DNA of 64,000 nt from Pseudomonas gingeri (GCF_013386165.1 NZ_JACAOS010000028.1:62001-126000); one strand, 5' to 3'; shown: positions 54,045 through 63,330, counted from the first letter of the stretch. Numbers and translations: made by a program. The notes: generated by a model from the sequence alone, not told the origin.

Positions 54045-55061
54045 ATGAATTTACTCGTGCCCGCGATTCGTCATGACGCCAGCGAAGACCTGTCCGCCCT
54101 GTGCAAGGCCGGCGGCGATCCGTTGCGCCTGAACGTCCTGCGGGCCCTGGCCAACGATTCGTTCGGCGTATTGGAGCTGGCGCAGATCTTCGGCATCGGC
54201 CAATCGGGCATGAGTCACCATCTGAAGGTGCTGGCACAGGCCGACCTGGTGGCCACCCGCCGCGAAGGCAATGCGATCTTCTACCGCCGCGCCCTGCCCC
54301 ACACCGAGCGCCTGGGCGGCAAGTTGCACGCGGCGCTGCTTGAAGAAGTCGACGAGCTCGACCTGCCGGGCGACGTTCAAGCCCGCATCGGCGTGGTACA
54401 CGGCCAGCGCGCCGCCGCCAGCCAGGACTTTTTCTCACGGGTGGCGGAGAAATTCCGCGCCCAGCAAGACTTGATCGCCGGCCTGCCGCAGTACCGCGAA
54501 AGCGTCCTGACGCTGCTCGACAAGCTGAGCTTCGGCCCCCAGGCCACCGCTCTGGAAGTCGGCCCCGGCGACGGCGCTTTCCTGCCGGAACTGGCACGGC
54601 GTTTCCTCCAGGTCACCGCGCTGGACAACAGCCCGGCCATGCTCGAACTGGCTCGCGAGGTGTGTGAGCGTGAGGCACTGACTAATGTCAGTCTGCAACT
54701 GGCCGATGCACTGCAAGACGCCAAGTTACAAGCCGACTGCGTGGTGCTGAACATGGTCTTGCACCATTTCGCCGCGCCCGCCGAGGCCCTCAAACAGATG
54801 GCCGGCCTGCTGCAACCTGGCGGTAGTTTGCTAGTAACAGAATTGTGTAGCCACAACCAGAGCTGGGCCAGGGAGGCCTGCGGTGATCTCTGGTTGGGGT
54901 TCGAACAGGACGATCTGGCCCGTTGGGCCATCGCTGCGGGGCTCGTGCCCGAGGACAGCCTCTATGTAGGCTTACGTAATGGTTTCCAGATTCAGGTTCG
55001 CCATTTTCAGCGACCGGCTGGCACCCTCACCATCGGTAACTCAGGAAAACCATCGATATGA
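54045..55061 (+). CDS. SahR-like ArsR regulator fused to a methyltransferase domain
   Basis: A 338-residue protein. N-terminal ArsR winged helix (about 10-95; LELAQIFGIGQSGMSHHLKVL, with no metal-binding Cys motif) and C-terminal class I SAM-methyltransferase domain (about 150-310; LEVGPGDGAFLPEL is the SAM motif, ALDNSPAMLELAR binds the ribose). Its stop overlaps the metK start (ATGA). It fits the SAH-sensing SahR-type regulators, with the methyltransferase domain probably acting as a sensor of SAM or SAH. A catalytic role is not excluded. Confidence 0.82.
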   Translation: MNLLVPAIRHDASEDLSALCKAGGDPLRLNVLRALANDSFGVLELAQIFGIGQSGMSHHLKVLAQADLVATRREGNAIFYRRALPHTERLGGKLHAALLEEVDELDLPGDVQARIGVVHGQRAAASQDFFSRVAEKFRAQQDLIAGLPQYRESVLTLLDKLSFGPQATALEVGPGDGAFLPELARRFLQVTALDNSPAMLELAREVCEREALTNVSLQLADALQDAKLQADCVVLNMVLHHFAAPAEALKQMAGLLQPGGSLLVTELCSHNQSWAREACGDLWLGFEQDDLARWAIAAGLVPEDSLYVGLRNGFQIQVRHFQRPAGTLTIGNSGKPSI

Positions 55062-56248
55062 GCGAATATTCCGTTTTCACCTCCGAGTCCGTGTCCGAAG
55101 GGCATCCGGACAAAATCGCCGACCAGATCTCCGATGCGGTGCTGGACGCCATCATTGCTGAAGACAAGTTCGCCCGTGTCGCGTGCGAAACCCTGGTGAA
55201 AACCGGTGTGGCGATCATCGCGGGTGAAGTGACCACTTCGGCCTGGGTCGACCTCGAAGACATCGTTCGTAACGTGATCCTCGACATTGGCTACAACAGC
55301 TCCGACGTCGGCTTCGATGGCGCCACCTGCGGCGTGATGAACATCATCGGCAAACAGTCCGTGGACATCGCCCAGGGCGTTGACCGCAGCAAGCCGGAAG
55401 ACCAGGGTGCCGGCGACCAGGGCCTGATGTTCGGCTACGCCAGCAACGAAACCGACGAGCTGATGCCCGCCCCGATCGCCTTCTCCCACCAGTTGGTGAA
55501 GCGCCAGGCCGAAGCCCGTAAATCCGGCCTGTTGCCTTGGTTGCGCCCGGACGCCAAGTCGCAAGTGACTTGCCGTTACGAAGGCGGCAAGGTTGTGGCG
55601 ATCGACGCCATCGTGCTGTCGACCCAGCACAACCCTGAAGTGTCCTACAAGGACCTGCGCGAAGGCGTGATGGAGCTGATCGTCAAGCATGCGCTGCCGG
55701 CCCATCTGCTGACCAAGGACACCCAGTTCCACATCAACCCGACGGGCAACTTCATCATCGGTGGCCCAGTGGGCGACTGCGGCCTGACCGGTCGCAAGAT
55801 CATCGTCGACAGCTACGGCGGCATGGCCCGTCACGGCGGTGGCGCATTCTCCGGCAAGGATCCATCCAAGGTTGACCGTTCCGCCGCCTACGCCGGTCGT
55901 TATGTAGCCAAGAACATCGTCGCCGCCGGCCTGGCCGACCGTTGCGAAATCCAGGTTTCCTACGCCATCGGCGTCGCTCAGCCGACCTCGATCTCGTTGA
56001 ACACCTTCGGCACCGGCAAGATCGGCGATGACAAGATCATCAAGCTGGTTCGCGAGATCTTCGACCTGCGCCCATACGCCATCACCACCATGCTCGACCT
56101 GCTGCACCCGATGTACCAGGAAACCGCGGCCTACGGCCACTTCGGTCGCACCCCGGAACTGAAGACCGTCGGCGACGACACCTTCACCACCTTCACCTGG
56201 GAAAAGACCGACCGTGTAGATGCTCTGCGAGCCGCTGCCGGCCTGTAA
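55058..56248 (+). CDS. metK: S-adenosylmethionine synthetase
   Basis: A 396-residue enzyme making SAM from methionine and ATP. Signatures: SESVSEGHPDKIADQISDA near residue 8, GAGDQGLMFGYA near 120 and GGGAFSGKDPSKVDRSAAY near 265. Translation is coupled to the regulator upstream through the ATGA overlap, so both should respond to the 26-bp operator. Confidence 0.97.
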   Translation: MSEYSVFTSESVSEGHPDKIADQISDAVLDAIIAEDKFARVACETLVKTGVAIIAGEVTTSAWVDLEDIVRNVILDIGYNSSDVGFDGATCGVMNIIGKQSVDIAQGVDRSKPEDQGAGDQGLMFGYASNETDELMPAPIAFSHQLVKRQAEARKSGLLPWLRPDAKSQVTCRYEGGKVVAIDAIVLSTQHNPEVSYKDLREGVMELIVKHALPAHLLTKDTQFHINPTGNFIIGGPVGDCGLTGRKIIVDSYGGMARHGGGAFSGKDPSKVDRSAAYAGRYVAKNIVAAGLADRCEIQVSYAIGVAQPTSISLNTFGTGKIGDDKIIKLVREIFDLRPYAITTMLDLLHPMYQETAAYGHFGRTPELKTVGDDTFTTFTWEKTDRVDALRAAAGL

Positions 56249-56263
56249 TGCAGCCTGCGTCAC

Positions 56264-56300
56264 AAAAGCCCCCCACGGCCAGCCCTGGGGGGCTTTTTCA
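56264..56300 (+). terminator. Terminator of metK
   Basis: AAAAGCCCCCCA and TGGGGGGCTTTT pair around a 10-base loop, ending in a T run 16 bases after the metK stop. Confidence 0.92.
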
Positions 56301-56435
56301 TGCCTGTGCAACCTTGCACGCCAGGGCATGTCTGCCTAAAATCCCGCCCCCTCTCGAACCCTTTCCCACTTGGATATTGTACGGCGCCTGTTCGAGACTC
56401 CCTTTAGCGCCGTCAATCGAACATTGAGGTTTGCC

Positions 56436-56828
56436 ATGCGTCTCTCCACTCTCGCCCCTGCCGCCATCCTGCTCGGCCTGTTTTCCCTGTCCGCCCAAGC
56501 GGCCGATCTGAGCACCCTGGCCGGTGGCCTGACCTCGCAACTGGGCGGCACTGCCGCAGCACCCGCGACAGCCACCACCGCAGGTTCCGGCCCTTGCAAC
56601 AAACAGATCCAGGACCTGCAAGCCAAGATCGATGCCGCCAAAGCCAAGGGCGACGACCTGAAGGTCAGCGGCCTGCAAATGGCCATGGACCAGGCGTCCA
56701 AGGGCTGCACCAAGCTCAACGGCCAGGCGGCCGCGGCGCCACAGCCGGTAGCAGCCCCTGCTGCCCAGGATGCCAAGGCCCAGGCCATGGATACGGGCAT
56801 GAAGGCATTGGGCGGCCTGCTCAAGTAA
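56436..56828 (+). CDS. Small secreted protein with Cys pair
   Basis: A 130-residue protein with a signal peptide (cleaved after AQA, about residue 22), an Ala/Thr-rich linker, and a helical core bounded by two cysteines (CNKQIQDLQAKIDAAKAKG ... SKGC), followed by an Ala/Pro/Gln tail. The core aligns with that of the DUF1090 protein at 58697, on the other side of ligB. GAGG precedes the ATG. Probably periplasmic; function unknown. Confidence 0.75.
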   Translation: MRLSTLAPAAILLGLFSLSAQAADLSTLAGGLTSQLGGTAAAPATATTAGSGPCNKQIQDLQAKIDAAKAKGDDLKVSGLQMAMDQASKGCTKLNGQAAAAPQPVAAPAAQDAKAQAMDTGMKALGGLLK

Positions 56829-56848
56829 GCCGACACACCCGGTAAAAC

Positions 56849-56875
56849 AGCCCCGCCCCGTGCGGGGCTTTTTTA
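56849..56875 (+). terminator. Terminator before ligB
   Basis: AGCCCCG and CGGGGCT form the stem, then T6. It ends the small secreted protein transcript 20 bases after its stop. Confidence 0.9.
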
Positions 56876-56925
56876 TACCCGTCGTGATCTAGGCTTGAAT
56901 TTTAGCCCGAGCAAGGATGCTCACG

Positions 56926-58596
56926 ATGCGCTTCTTCAGTGGTTTTCTGTTGTTCATCTTTTACTTCGCGGCCCATGCCGACCCGTGCCCAAACTGGCAG
57001 GCGGAACGCGCCCGGCGAGAAGTCGACGCCCTGCAGGAGCAGTTGCTCGAATGGAACCGCAGCTACCATCGCCAAGGCCTCTCGCCGGTGGCCGACGAAC
57101 TCTACGACCAATCCCGACAACGACTTGAACAGTGGCGCGGCTGTTTCCGGCTGCCGTTGGCCAAGCCGGATACCCCGGCGGGCGCGGGCGGCGCCGTCCG
57201 TCATCCGACCGCCCACACCGGCCTCGACAAACTGCCGGACGCCGAAGCCGTCCGTGGCTGGATAAAAGGCCGCGAAGGCCTGTGGATTCAACCCAAGGTC
57301 GATGGTGTGGCCGTGACCCTGGTGTATCGCCAGGGCCGACTGCATCAGGCCATCAGCCGCGGCGATGGATTGAGCGGACAGGACTGGACCGCCTCGGCAC
57401 ACAAGATCCCGGCGATCCCCGAGACCTTGCCGGTGGCCCGAGACCTGGTACTGCAAGGCGAGTTGTATTGGCGTTTGCCCAATCACGTGCAGGCCCATCA
57501 AGGCAGCCTGAATGCCCGTGGCACAGTGGCCGGATTGATGGCCCGACACCAGCTCGGCAGTACAGAGGCGGCAGGCATCGGCCTGTTTGTCTGGGACTGG
57601 CCAGAGGGCCCGGCGACCCAGGAGGAGCGTCTGGACGGCTTGCAGGTATTGGGTTTCCCGGACAGCAAGGCCTACAGCCGGCCCATCGTCGATTTCACCG
57701 AAGCGCAGCACTGGCGCAATCACTGGTACCGCCAGCCGTTGCCGTTCGCCAGCGATGGCGTCGTTCTGCGCCAGAGCCGGCGCACCGCCGCCTCCGCCTG
57801 GCAGGCCCAGCCACCCTACTGGAGCGTGGCCTGGAAATACCCCCACGCCCAGGCCTTGGCCCACGTGCGCAAGGTCAGCTTCAACGTCGGACGAACCGGG
57901 CGGATTACCCCGATGCTGGAGCTGACGGCGATGCGACTCGATGACCGCCAGATCAAGCGGGTCAGCCTCGGCTCGCTGCCACGCTGGCAAGCCCTGGACA
58001 TCCGCCCCGGCGACCAGGTGGCGATCAGCCTCGCCGGCCTGACCATCCCGCGCCTGGACAGCGTGGTCTGGCGCAGCCGCGAACGTGAGCCGCTGTCCAT
58101 TCCCGATCCTTCGCACTACCACCCCCTGAGTTGCTGGCAATATGGCCCAGGCTGCGAAAGCCAGTTTCTCGCCCGCCTGCGCTGGCTGAGCGGCAAGCAG
58201 GGGCTGGATCTGCCGCACCTGGGCGGCGGCACCTGGGAAAAACTGCTGGCGAGCGGCCACGTCACACGGCTGCTCGATTGGTTGACCCTGGAGGGGGAAG
58301 AGCTTGCTACCATTGACGGCTTCGGCCCGCGCAGCCAGGCGCGATGGCAGGAGACGCTGCAACTGGCGCGGCAACGGCCTTTCGAACGCTGGCTCAAAGC
58401 ACTGGGACTGCCTCCCAGCGCGGCGGCACCACTGGACCCGCCCTGGCCGCTATTGGCAGACCGTACGGTCGAGGCATGGCAGGCCATACCCGGTGTCGGC
58501 GCAGAACGGGCCCTGCAACTGAGCGCGTTTTTCCGCGACCCGGAAGTGCAGGCCCTGGCCGAATCATTACGTAATACCGGTATCGCGGGATTTTAA
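56926..58596 (+). CDS. ligB: NAD-dependent DNA ligase LigB, with signal peptide
   Basis: A 556-residue short NAD-dependent ligase. It starts with a clear signal-peptide-like sequence (MRFFSGFLLFIFYFAAHA, then DPCPNW). Next come the Ia domain, the adenylation motif KVDG (Lys124), the OB fold (about 290-370) and helix-hairpin-helix repeats (VPGVGAERAL near the end). The zinc finger and BRCT domain of LigA are absent, as usual for LigB. AAGGA favours the ATG at 56926 over one at 56917. E. coli LigB also begins with such a sequence, so the feature is not a mistake. Its location and role are unclear. Confidence 0.9.
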   Translation: MRFFSGFLLFIFYFAAHADPCPNWQAERARREVDALQEQLLEWNRSYHRQGLSPVADELYDQSRQRLEQWRGCFRLPLAKPDTPAGAGGAVRHPTAHTGLDKLPDAEAVRGWIKGREGLWIQPKVDGVAVTLVYRQGRLHQAISRGDGLSGQDWTASAHKIPAIPETLPVARDLVLQGELYWRLPNHVQAHQGSLNARGTVAGLMARHQLGSTEAAGIGLFVWDWPEGPATQEERLDGLQVLGFPDSKAYSRPIVDFTEAQHWRNHWYRQPLPFASDGVVLRQSRRTAASAWQAQPPYWSVAWKYPHAQALAHVRKVSFNVGRTGRITPMLELTAMRLDDRQIKRVSLGSLPRWQALDIRPGDQVAISLAGLTIPRLDSVVWRSREREPLSIPDPSHYHPLSCWQYGPGCESQFLARLRWLSGKQGLDLPHLGGGTWEKLLASGHVTRLLDWLTLEGEELATIDGFGPRSQARWQETLQLARQRPFERWLKALGLPPSAAAPLDPPWPLLADRTVEAWQAIPGVGAERALQLSAFFRDPEVQALAESLRNTGIAGF

Positions 58597-58696
58597 AGAG
58601 ACTATCCCTGTCTACTTCAGATTATTCATACAGACAGCACGGCCATCTATTTTCAGAGTGACTGTTTTTCAATCAGTATTTCAGTTCGGAGTGTGT

Positions 58697-59092
58697 ATGC
58701 GATTTTTTCCACCGCTGGCGATTTTCACCTTGTGCAGCGCCCTGGCGGGCCCTTTGCTGGCCGCCGACGAACCTGCCGAACTGACCGGTTGCGCGGCCAA
58801 GCGCCAGGCCATCAGCAGCCAACTCGAGATCGCCAAGGCCCAGGGCAACAGCGAACAACAGGCCGGCCTGGAGAAGGCGCTGGACGAAGTGAACACCCAT
58901 TGCACCGATGCATCGCTGAAAAGAGAGCGGGAAAACAAGGTGCTCGACGCCAAGCACGAAGTCAGCCGCCGTCAGGCCGATCTCGACAAGGCGATGAAAA
59001 AGGGCGATCCGGACAAGATCAACAAACGTAAGGAAAAGCTCGCCGAGTCGCGCAAGGATTTGCAGAGCGCGCTGGACGAGCTGGACAAGTAG
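58697..59092 (+). CDS. DUF1090 periplasmic protein
   Basis: A 131-residue protein with a signal peptide (cleaved after LAA, about residue 22) and a DUF1090 domain: CAAKRQAISSQLEIAKAQG then LEKALDEVNTHC, followed by a long charged helix (KRERENKVLDAKHEVSRRQ). GGAG is 5 bases before the ATG. Related to E. coli YqjC. Function unknown. It is a likely paralogue of the gene at 56436. Confidence 0.82.
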   Translation: MRFFPPLAIFTLCSALAGPLLAADEPAELTGCAAKRQAISSQLEIAKAQGNSEQQAGLEKALDEVNTHCTDASLKRERENKVLDAKHEVSRRQADLDKAMKKGDPDKINKRKEKLAESRKDLQSALDELDK

Positions 59093-59118
59093 GCCATTGA
59101 AATTGAAAACACCGCACA

Positions 59119-59149
59119 ACCTGTAGGAACTGGCTTGCCAGCGCCTACA
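59119..59149. repeat. Degenerate REP
   Basis: ACCTGTAGGAACTGGCTTGC followed by CAGCGCCTAC resembles one REP arm with several changes. It lies between convergent genes. Confidence 0.5.
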
Positions 59150-59171
59150 TCAGGCTGCGCCGCTTTTGCTC

Positions 59172-59621
59172 TCAATGATCGCGAAATTCCTTATGACAGG
59201 CATCGCAAGCATCCTCGACCTTCTCGACCAGCGGCCTCAGGGTACTGACCTTGTAGGGCTGGACCTGACTGGCGACCCGCAGCTCACCGGTCGCCCCTTC
59301 CAGCGAGCGCGCCAGCTCCTGGAAATGCGCCTGCTTCTGCCAGACCGCATCCCGAGCGCTGGTATGCTCCGTTTCCTTGACCTGAGGGAAGTGCTTCCAC
59401 GGTTCATGGGACAGGCTGTCGAGCTGGTTCGCGCCCGCGACGAAACGCGGCCCGTCAAAAGGAATCCGACCTCGCAGCATGCCGCCCAGGTCTTCACTGG
59501 TCTTGAGCATCTGCTTGAAAATGGCCTTGCGCTGGCCCAACGGAGAGTTCGGGTCGACGCCGCCGCAAGCACTGAGGGTCAGGCAGGCCAGCAATACAAC
59601 TGAAAGTCTTTTAAGAGTCAT
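59172..59621 (-). CDS. Cytochrome c' family lipoprotein
   Basis: A 149-residue cytochrome c prime. The haem motif CDACH is near the C-terminus (residues about 139-143), as the family requires, and the four-helix bundle is evident. The signal peptide ends in a lipobox-like LSACG (Cys19), so it may be lipid-anchored in the periplasm. Such proteins bind NO or CO, but the role here is unknown. Confidence 0.85.
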   Translation of the reverse strand: MTLKRLSVVLLACLTLSACGGVDPNSPLGQRKAIFKQMLKTSEDLGGMLRGRIPFDGPRFVAGANQLDSLSHEPWKHFPQVKETEHTSARDAVWQKQAHFQELARSLEGATGELRVASQVQPYKVSTLRPLVEKVEDACDACHKEFRDH

Positions 59622-59766
59622 GATGGCTTCAGGTCACGGGAAACGGCGGCCAGTATCCTCGTCTGCTCGTCAAAGACCAAGGGCTTGAACTTTTTTAACC
59701 ACACTAAACCAGTGGATTTGCTGAACAAAATCTGAACAGGCAATCACCCAAGGAATTCACCGCTGT

Positions 59767-60918
59767 ATGAACACCTCTTTCAAACGACTGGCCGCAAGCC
59801 TCTGCGTACTCGCCCTGCTCGCCGGCTGCAACCGCAAGGAACCCCCTGCGCTCCAGGTTCCGGTCCCGGTGACCACCTACCTCAAGGCTGACTGGCAAGC
59901 GCTGCCGACGGTATCCGACGCCGACCTGCAAGCGGGTTTCAGTTCGTGGCGCAGCGCCTGTGCCCGGCTCAAGGCCGACGCCAACTGGGGCCCGACCTGC
60001 CTCGCGGCCGCCAATGTGGCCAATACCCCGGCGGCCATTCGCGACTTTCTCCAGAAGAACCTCGAGGTCTACGGCCTGCGCTCGGCGCAGAACAGTGCCG
60101 ACGGCCTGATCACCGGTTACTACGAGCCCGTCTACCCCGGCAGCCTGACCCAGACCAGCAAGGCCACGGTGCCGGTGTATGGCGTACCGGACGACCTGAT
60201 CGTCGTGCAACTCGACAGCCTCTACCCCGAACTCAAGGGCAAGCGCCTGCGCGGGCGATTGGAAGGCCGCGTGGTGAAACCCTATGACGATGCGGCGCTG
60301 ATCGCCACCCAGGGCGTCAAGGCCCCGGTGCTGGCCTGGCTGACCGACCCGATGGACCTGCAATTCCTGCAGATCCAGGGTTCGGGCCGGATTCGCCTGG
60401 ACAACGGCCAGCAGTTGCGGATCGGTTACGCCGACCAGAACGGCTACCCCTATCGCGCCATCGGCCGCTGGTTGGTGGAACAGGGCGAACTGAAGAAGGA
60501 AGACGTCACCATGGGCGCCATCAGTGCCTGGGCCAAGGCACATCCAACGCGTATCCCGCAATTGCTTGGCAGCAACCCCAGCTATGTGTTCTTCGCCCGC
60601 AACCCGGACAGCAACGAAGGGCCGCGCGGCTCGCTGAATGTGCCACTGACCGCCGGTTATAGCGTGGCGGTGGATCGCAAGGTGATTCCGTTGGGCAGTT
60701 TGCTGTGGTTGTCGACGACCAAGCCGGATGGCAGCGCCCTGATACGCCCGGTGGCCGCCCAGGATACTGGCGGCGCGATTGCCGGCGAGGTCCGTGCCGA
60801 CCTGTTCTGGGGCACTGGCGATGCGGCGGGGCAACTGGCCGGAGACATGAAACAGAAAGGCAATATCTGGATGTTGTGGCCCAAGGGCCTGGCATTGCCC
60901 CAGGCGCCGGCCTTGTAG
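59767..60918 (+). CDS. mltA: Membrane-bound lytic transglycosylase A
   Basis: A 383-residue outer-membrane lipoprotein (lipobox LLAGC, Cys21) that cleaves peptidoglycan glycan strands. The MltA domain (GYYEPVYPGS near 118; QIQGSGRIRLDNG near 205) and the C-terminal 3D domain (AAQDTGGAIAGEVRADLFWG, with its three Asp) are visible. The stop codon TAG is the first part of a REP unit (60914-60938), so the REP directly abuts the gene. Confidence 0.93.
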   Translation: MNTSFKRLAASLCVLALLAGCNRKEPPALQVPVPVTTYLKADWQALPTVSDADLQAGFSSWRSACARLKADANWGPTCLAAANVANTPAAIRDFLQKNLEVYGLRSAQNSADGLITGYYEPVYPGSLTQTSKATVPVYGVPDDLIVVQLDSLYPELKGKRLRGRLEGRVVKPYDDAALIATQGVKAPVLAWLTDPMDLQFLQIQGSGRIRLDNGQQLRIGYADQNGYPYRAIGRWLVEQGELKKEDVTMGAISAWAKAHPTRIPQLLGSNPSYVFFARNPDSNEGPRGSLNVPLTAGYSVAVDRKVIPLGSLLWLSTTKPDGSALIRPVAAQDTGGAIAGEVRADLFWGTGDAAGQLAGDMKQKGNIWMLWPKGLALPQAPAL

Positions 60919-60938
60919 GAGCCGGCTTGCTGGCGAAG
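60914..60938. repeat. Single REP overlapping the mltA stop
   Basis: TTGTAGGAGCCGGCTTGCTG, GAGCCGGCTTGCTGGC class, with no inverted partner. Its TAG is the mltA stop codon. Confidence 0.8.
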
Positions 60939-60962
60939 GGAGCAGCGCAGTCTGACTGAATA

Positions 60963-61349
60963 TCACACCGACACGAAAAAGAAACTCGCGACCAAGGCCA
61001 TCCCGACAAACCAGACCAGCGAGCGCAGCATCGCCCAGTCCGCCAGGTAGCAGATGATGTAGAGCAGGCGACTGGTGATAAACAGCACCGCCAGCACATT
61101 GATGGTCACCAGTGACGCCGTGCCGGCGAGATGGGCGATGATCACCGCCGCCGCAAAGGCCGGGGTCACCTCAAAGCTGTTCAACTGCGCCGAATGGGCC
61201 CGCTTGGCGAAGCCTTCGAGACCGGCGAGAAAGGCCCGCGGATCATGGTTCTGGCGCGGGCCGAACTTGCCGCCGCTGAATTTGGCGATGGAAGTACACA
61301 GGTAAGGCAGGAAAATCGCGATCAATACACACCAGAAAGCAACGGTCAT
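60963..61349 (-). CDS. MAPEG family membrane protein
   Basis: A 128-residue protein with four hydrophobic segments (about 3-22, 60-78, 80-98, 107-126). The charged loop HDPRAFLAGLEGFAKRAHSAQLNSFEV contains the MAPEG (microsomal glutathione transferase-like) signature with Arg, Glu and Asn (shortened: KRAHSAQLNSFE). Convergent with mltA. Glutathione chemistry is family inference. Confidence 0.85.
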   Translation of the reverse strand: MTVAFWCVLIAIFLPYLCTSIAKFSGGKFGPRQNHDPRAFLAGLEGFAKRAHSAQLNSFEVTPAFAAAVIIAHLAGTASLVTINVLAVLFITSRLLYIICYLADWAMLRSLVWFVGMALVASFFFVSV

Positions 61350-61578
61350 AACAAGGTCCTTGAAGAGTGCCCTACGGCGTCGCCCACAACACTAGCGCAT
61401 AACCGCACACTCCACAGAAACCGATTCGCCAACTTCCCACGGCTGTTTATACTGACCGCACCACGCCGCACTTCATGCGCATAGACCTATTCCAATAATT
61501 TCCGCTTCTGCTCGATCGCTCGCGATCGGGCCAGTGGCATGCGTACACCCGACCCCGCTGCCCCGAGAGATCAATCGC

Positions 61579-62748
61579 ATGCCACTCGCCTTGCTTGCCC
61601 TCGCCGTTGCCGCCTTTGGCATCGGCACCACCGAGTTCGTCATCATGGGCCTGCTGCCCGATGTCGCCCGTGACCTCGGTGTCAGTATTCCCAACGCCGG
61701 CCTGCTGATCACCGGCTACGCCCTGGGCGTGGTCTTCGGCGCGCCGATCCTGGCCATCGGCACCGCGAACATGCCGCGCAAGGCCACGCTGCTGGGCATG
61801 ACCCTGATGTTCATCCTCGGCAATATGCTCTGCGCGCTGGCGCCGAACTACGCCACCCTGATGGCGGCGCGGGTGGTCACGGCGTTGTGCCATGGGGCGT
61901 TCTTCGGCATCGGTTCGGTGGTGGCCGCCGGCCTGGTCGCCCCCAACAAGCGGGCCCAGGCGATTGCAATGATGTTCACCGGCCTGACCCTGGCCAATGT
62001 GCTCGGCGTACCGCTGGGCACCGCCCTCGGGCAATACGCCGGCTGGCGCTCGACCTTCTGGGCGGTGTCGGTGATCGGTGTGATCGCGGCCATCGCGCAG
62101 TGGGCCTGGCTGCCGAAACATATCGCCATGGACAAGGCCAACCTCGCCAGCGAGTTCCGTGTCCTGGGCAAGACCAATGTGCTGATGGCCCTGGGCATGA
62201 GTGTGCTGGCCTCCACCAGCCTGTTCAGCGTCTTCACTTATATCGCGCCGATCCTGCAGGACGTCACCGGCGTCAGCCCTCACGGCGTCACGCTCATGCT
62301 GCTGTTGTTCGGCGTCGGCCTGACGGCGGGCAGCATGCTCGGCGGCCGCCTGGCCGACAGCCGGTTGCTGCCTTCGCTGGTGGGCATGGCCCTGGCCGTG
62401 GTGATCGTGCTGGCGGCGTTCAGCCAGACCAGCCGCTCGGTGATTCCGGCGGCGATCACGCTGGTGCTGTGGGGGATTTTTGCCTTTGCCCTGTGCCCGA
62501 TCCTGCAACTGTTGATCATCGACCAGGCCCATGAGGCGCCGAACCTGGGCTCGACCCTGAACCAGAGCGCCTTCAACCTGGGCAACGCCACCGGCGCCTG
62601 GATCGGCGGGCTGGTGGTGGGCAGCGGGATCGACCTGGCGGACCTGCCATGGACCGGAGCCTTGAGCGGCTGCGTCACGTTGCTGGCGGCGCTGTTCTTT
62701 ATTTTCCTGCAGCGCCGCCATCAGGCGTTGGCCAATACTTCGGCCTAA
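61579..62748 (+). CDS. DHA1-family MFS efflux permease
   Basis: A 389-residue major facilitator with about 12 membrane segments, of the AraJ/YdhP type. The start MPLALLALAVAAFGIGTTEF and FVIMGLLPDVA are typical, and motif-like GALGQYAGWRSTF-type sequence follows at about 158. Start at 61579; a 15-residue upstream extension is not family-like. The substrate is unknown, with sugars, purines or drugs reported for relatives. Confidence 0.85.
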   Translation: MPLALLALAVAAFGIGTTEFVIMGLLPDVARDLGVSIPNAGLLITGYALGVVFGAPILAIGTANMPRKATLLGMTLMFILGNMLCALAPNYATLMAARVVTALCHGAFFGIGSVVAAGLVAPNKRAQAIAMMFTGLTLANVLGVPLGTALGQYAGWRSTFWAVSVIGVIAAIAQWAWLPKHIAMDKANLASEFRVLGKTNVLMALGMSVLASTSLFSVFTYIAPILQDVTGVSPHGVTLMLLLFGVGLTAGSMLGGRLADSRLLPSLVGMALAVVIVLAAFSQTSRSVIPAAITLVLWGIFAFALCPILQLLIIDQAHEAPNLGSTLNQSAFNLGNATGAWIGGLVVGSGIDLADLPWTGALSGCVTLLAALFFIFLQRRHQALANTSA

Positions 62749-62774
62749 ACGTCAGGGTCTTTCACGGCAGGTCG

Positions 62775-63182
62775 TCACTCCTCGGCCTCCGTGTCTTCCT
62801 TGAACTGGTCCTTCACGTAACGGATCTCGGTGCGCCCGTGGGGTGCTGGCAGGCCATCCTCGCCGAGGTTGACGAAGACCATCTTCTCCACGGTCAGGAT
62901 GCTTTTGCGGGTGATCTTGTTGCGCACTTCGCAGGTCAGGGTGATGGAGGTCCGGCCAAACTCGGTGGCCGTGATGCCCAACTCGATGATGTCGCCCTGG
63001 CGCGAGGCGCTGACGAAGTTGATCTCGGAGATGTACTTGGTCACCACGCGCTGGTTGCCCAGCTGGACGATGGCATAGATCGCCGCTTCCTCGTCGATCC
63101 AGCGCAGCAGGCTGCCGCCGAACAACGTGCCATTGGGGTTGAGGTCTTCGGGTTTGACCCATTTGCGGGTGTGGAAATTCAT
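62775..63182 (-). CDS. Acyl-CoA thioesterase, hotdog fold
   Basis: A 135-residue YciA/BFIT-type thioesterase. The hotdog active-site segment is NPNGTLFGGSLLRWIDEEAA (about residues 15-34), followed by VNFVSAS-like and GRTSITLTCEV strands. AGGAG is 5 bases before the ATG at 63182; the ORF extension to 63284 is rejected. The substrate range cannot be told from sequence. Confidence 0.87.
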   Translation of the reverse strand: MNFHTRKWVKPEDLNPNGTLFGGSLLRWIDEEAAIYAIVQLGNQRVVTKYISEINFVSASRQGDIIELGITATEFGRTSITLTCEVRNKITRKSILTVEKMVFVNLGEDGLPAPHGRTEIRYVKDQFKEDTEAEE

Positions 63183-63301
63183 GCTCACTCCTGACCGTCT
63201 TGCCGATTGATGCCGATCATCATGGCAGAGCCGACGGCCAAGCTCCATTGAGGGTCGACTATGGTTGCTATCGACAATCTTCATGTTGCCGACAGAAACC
63301 C

Positions 63302-63330
63302 TTGGGAAGTCCGTTTTGTGCAGCTATAAT
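63302..63330 (+). promoter_or_regulatory. Sigma-70 promoter of ahcY
   Basis: TTGGGA (63302-63307), a 17-base spacer and TATAAT (63325-63330). It sits about 50 bases before the riboswitch and would give a leader of about 170 nt. An 8-bp dyad, AAAACGGT at 63343 and ACCGTTTT at 63365, follows the expected start of transcription. Confidence 0.75.
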
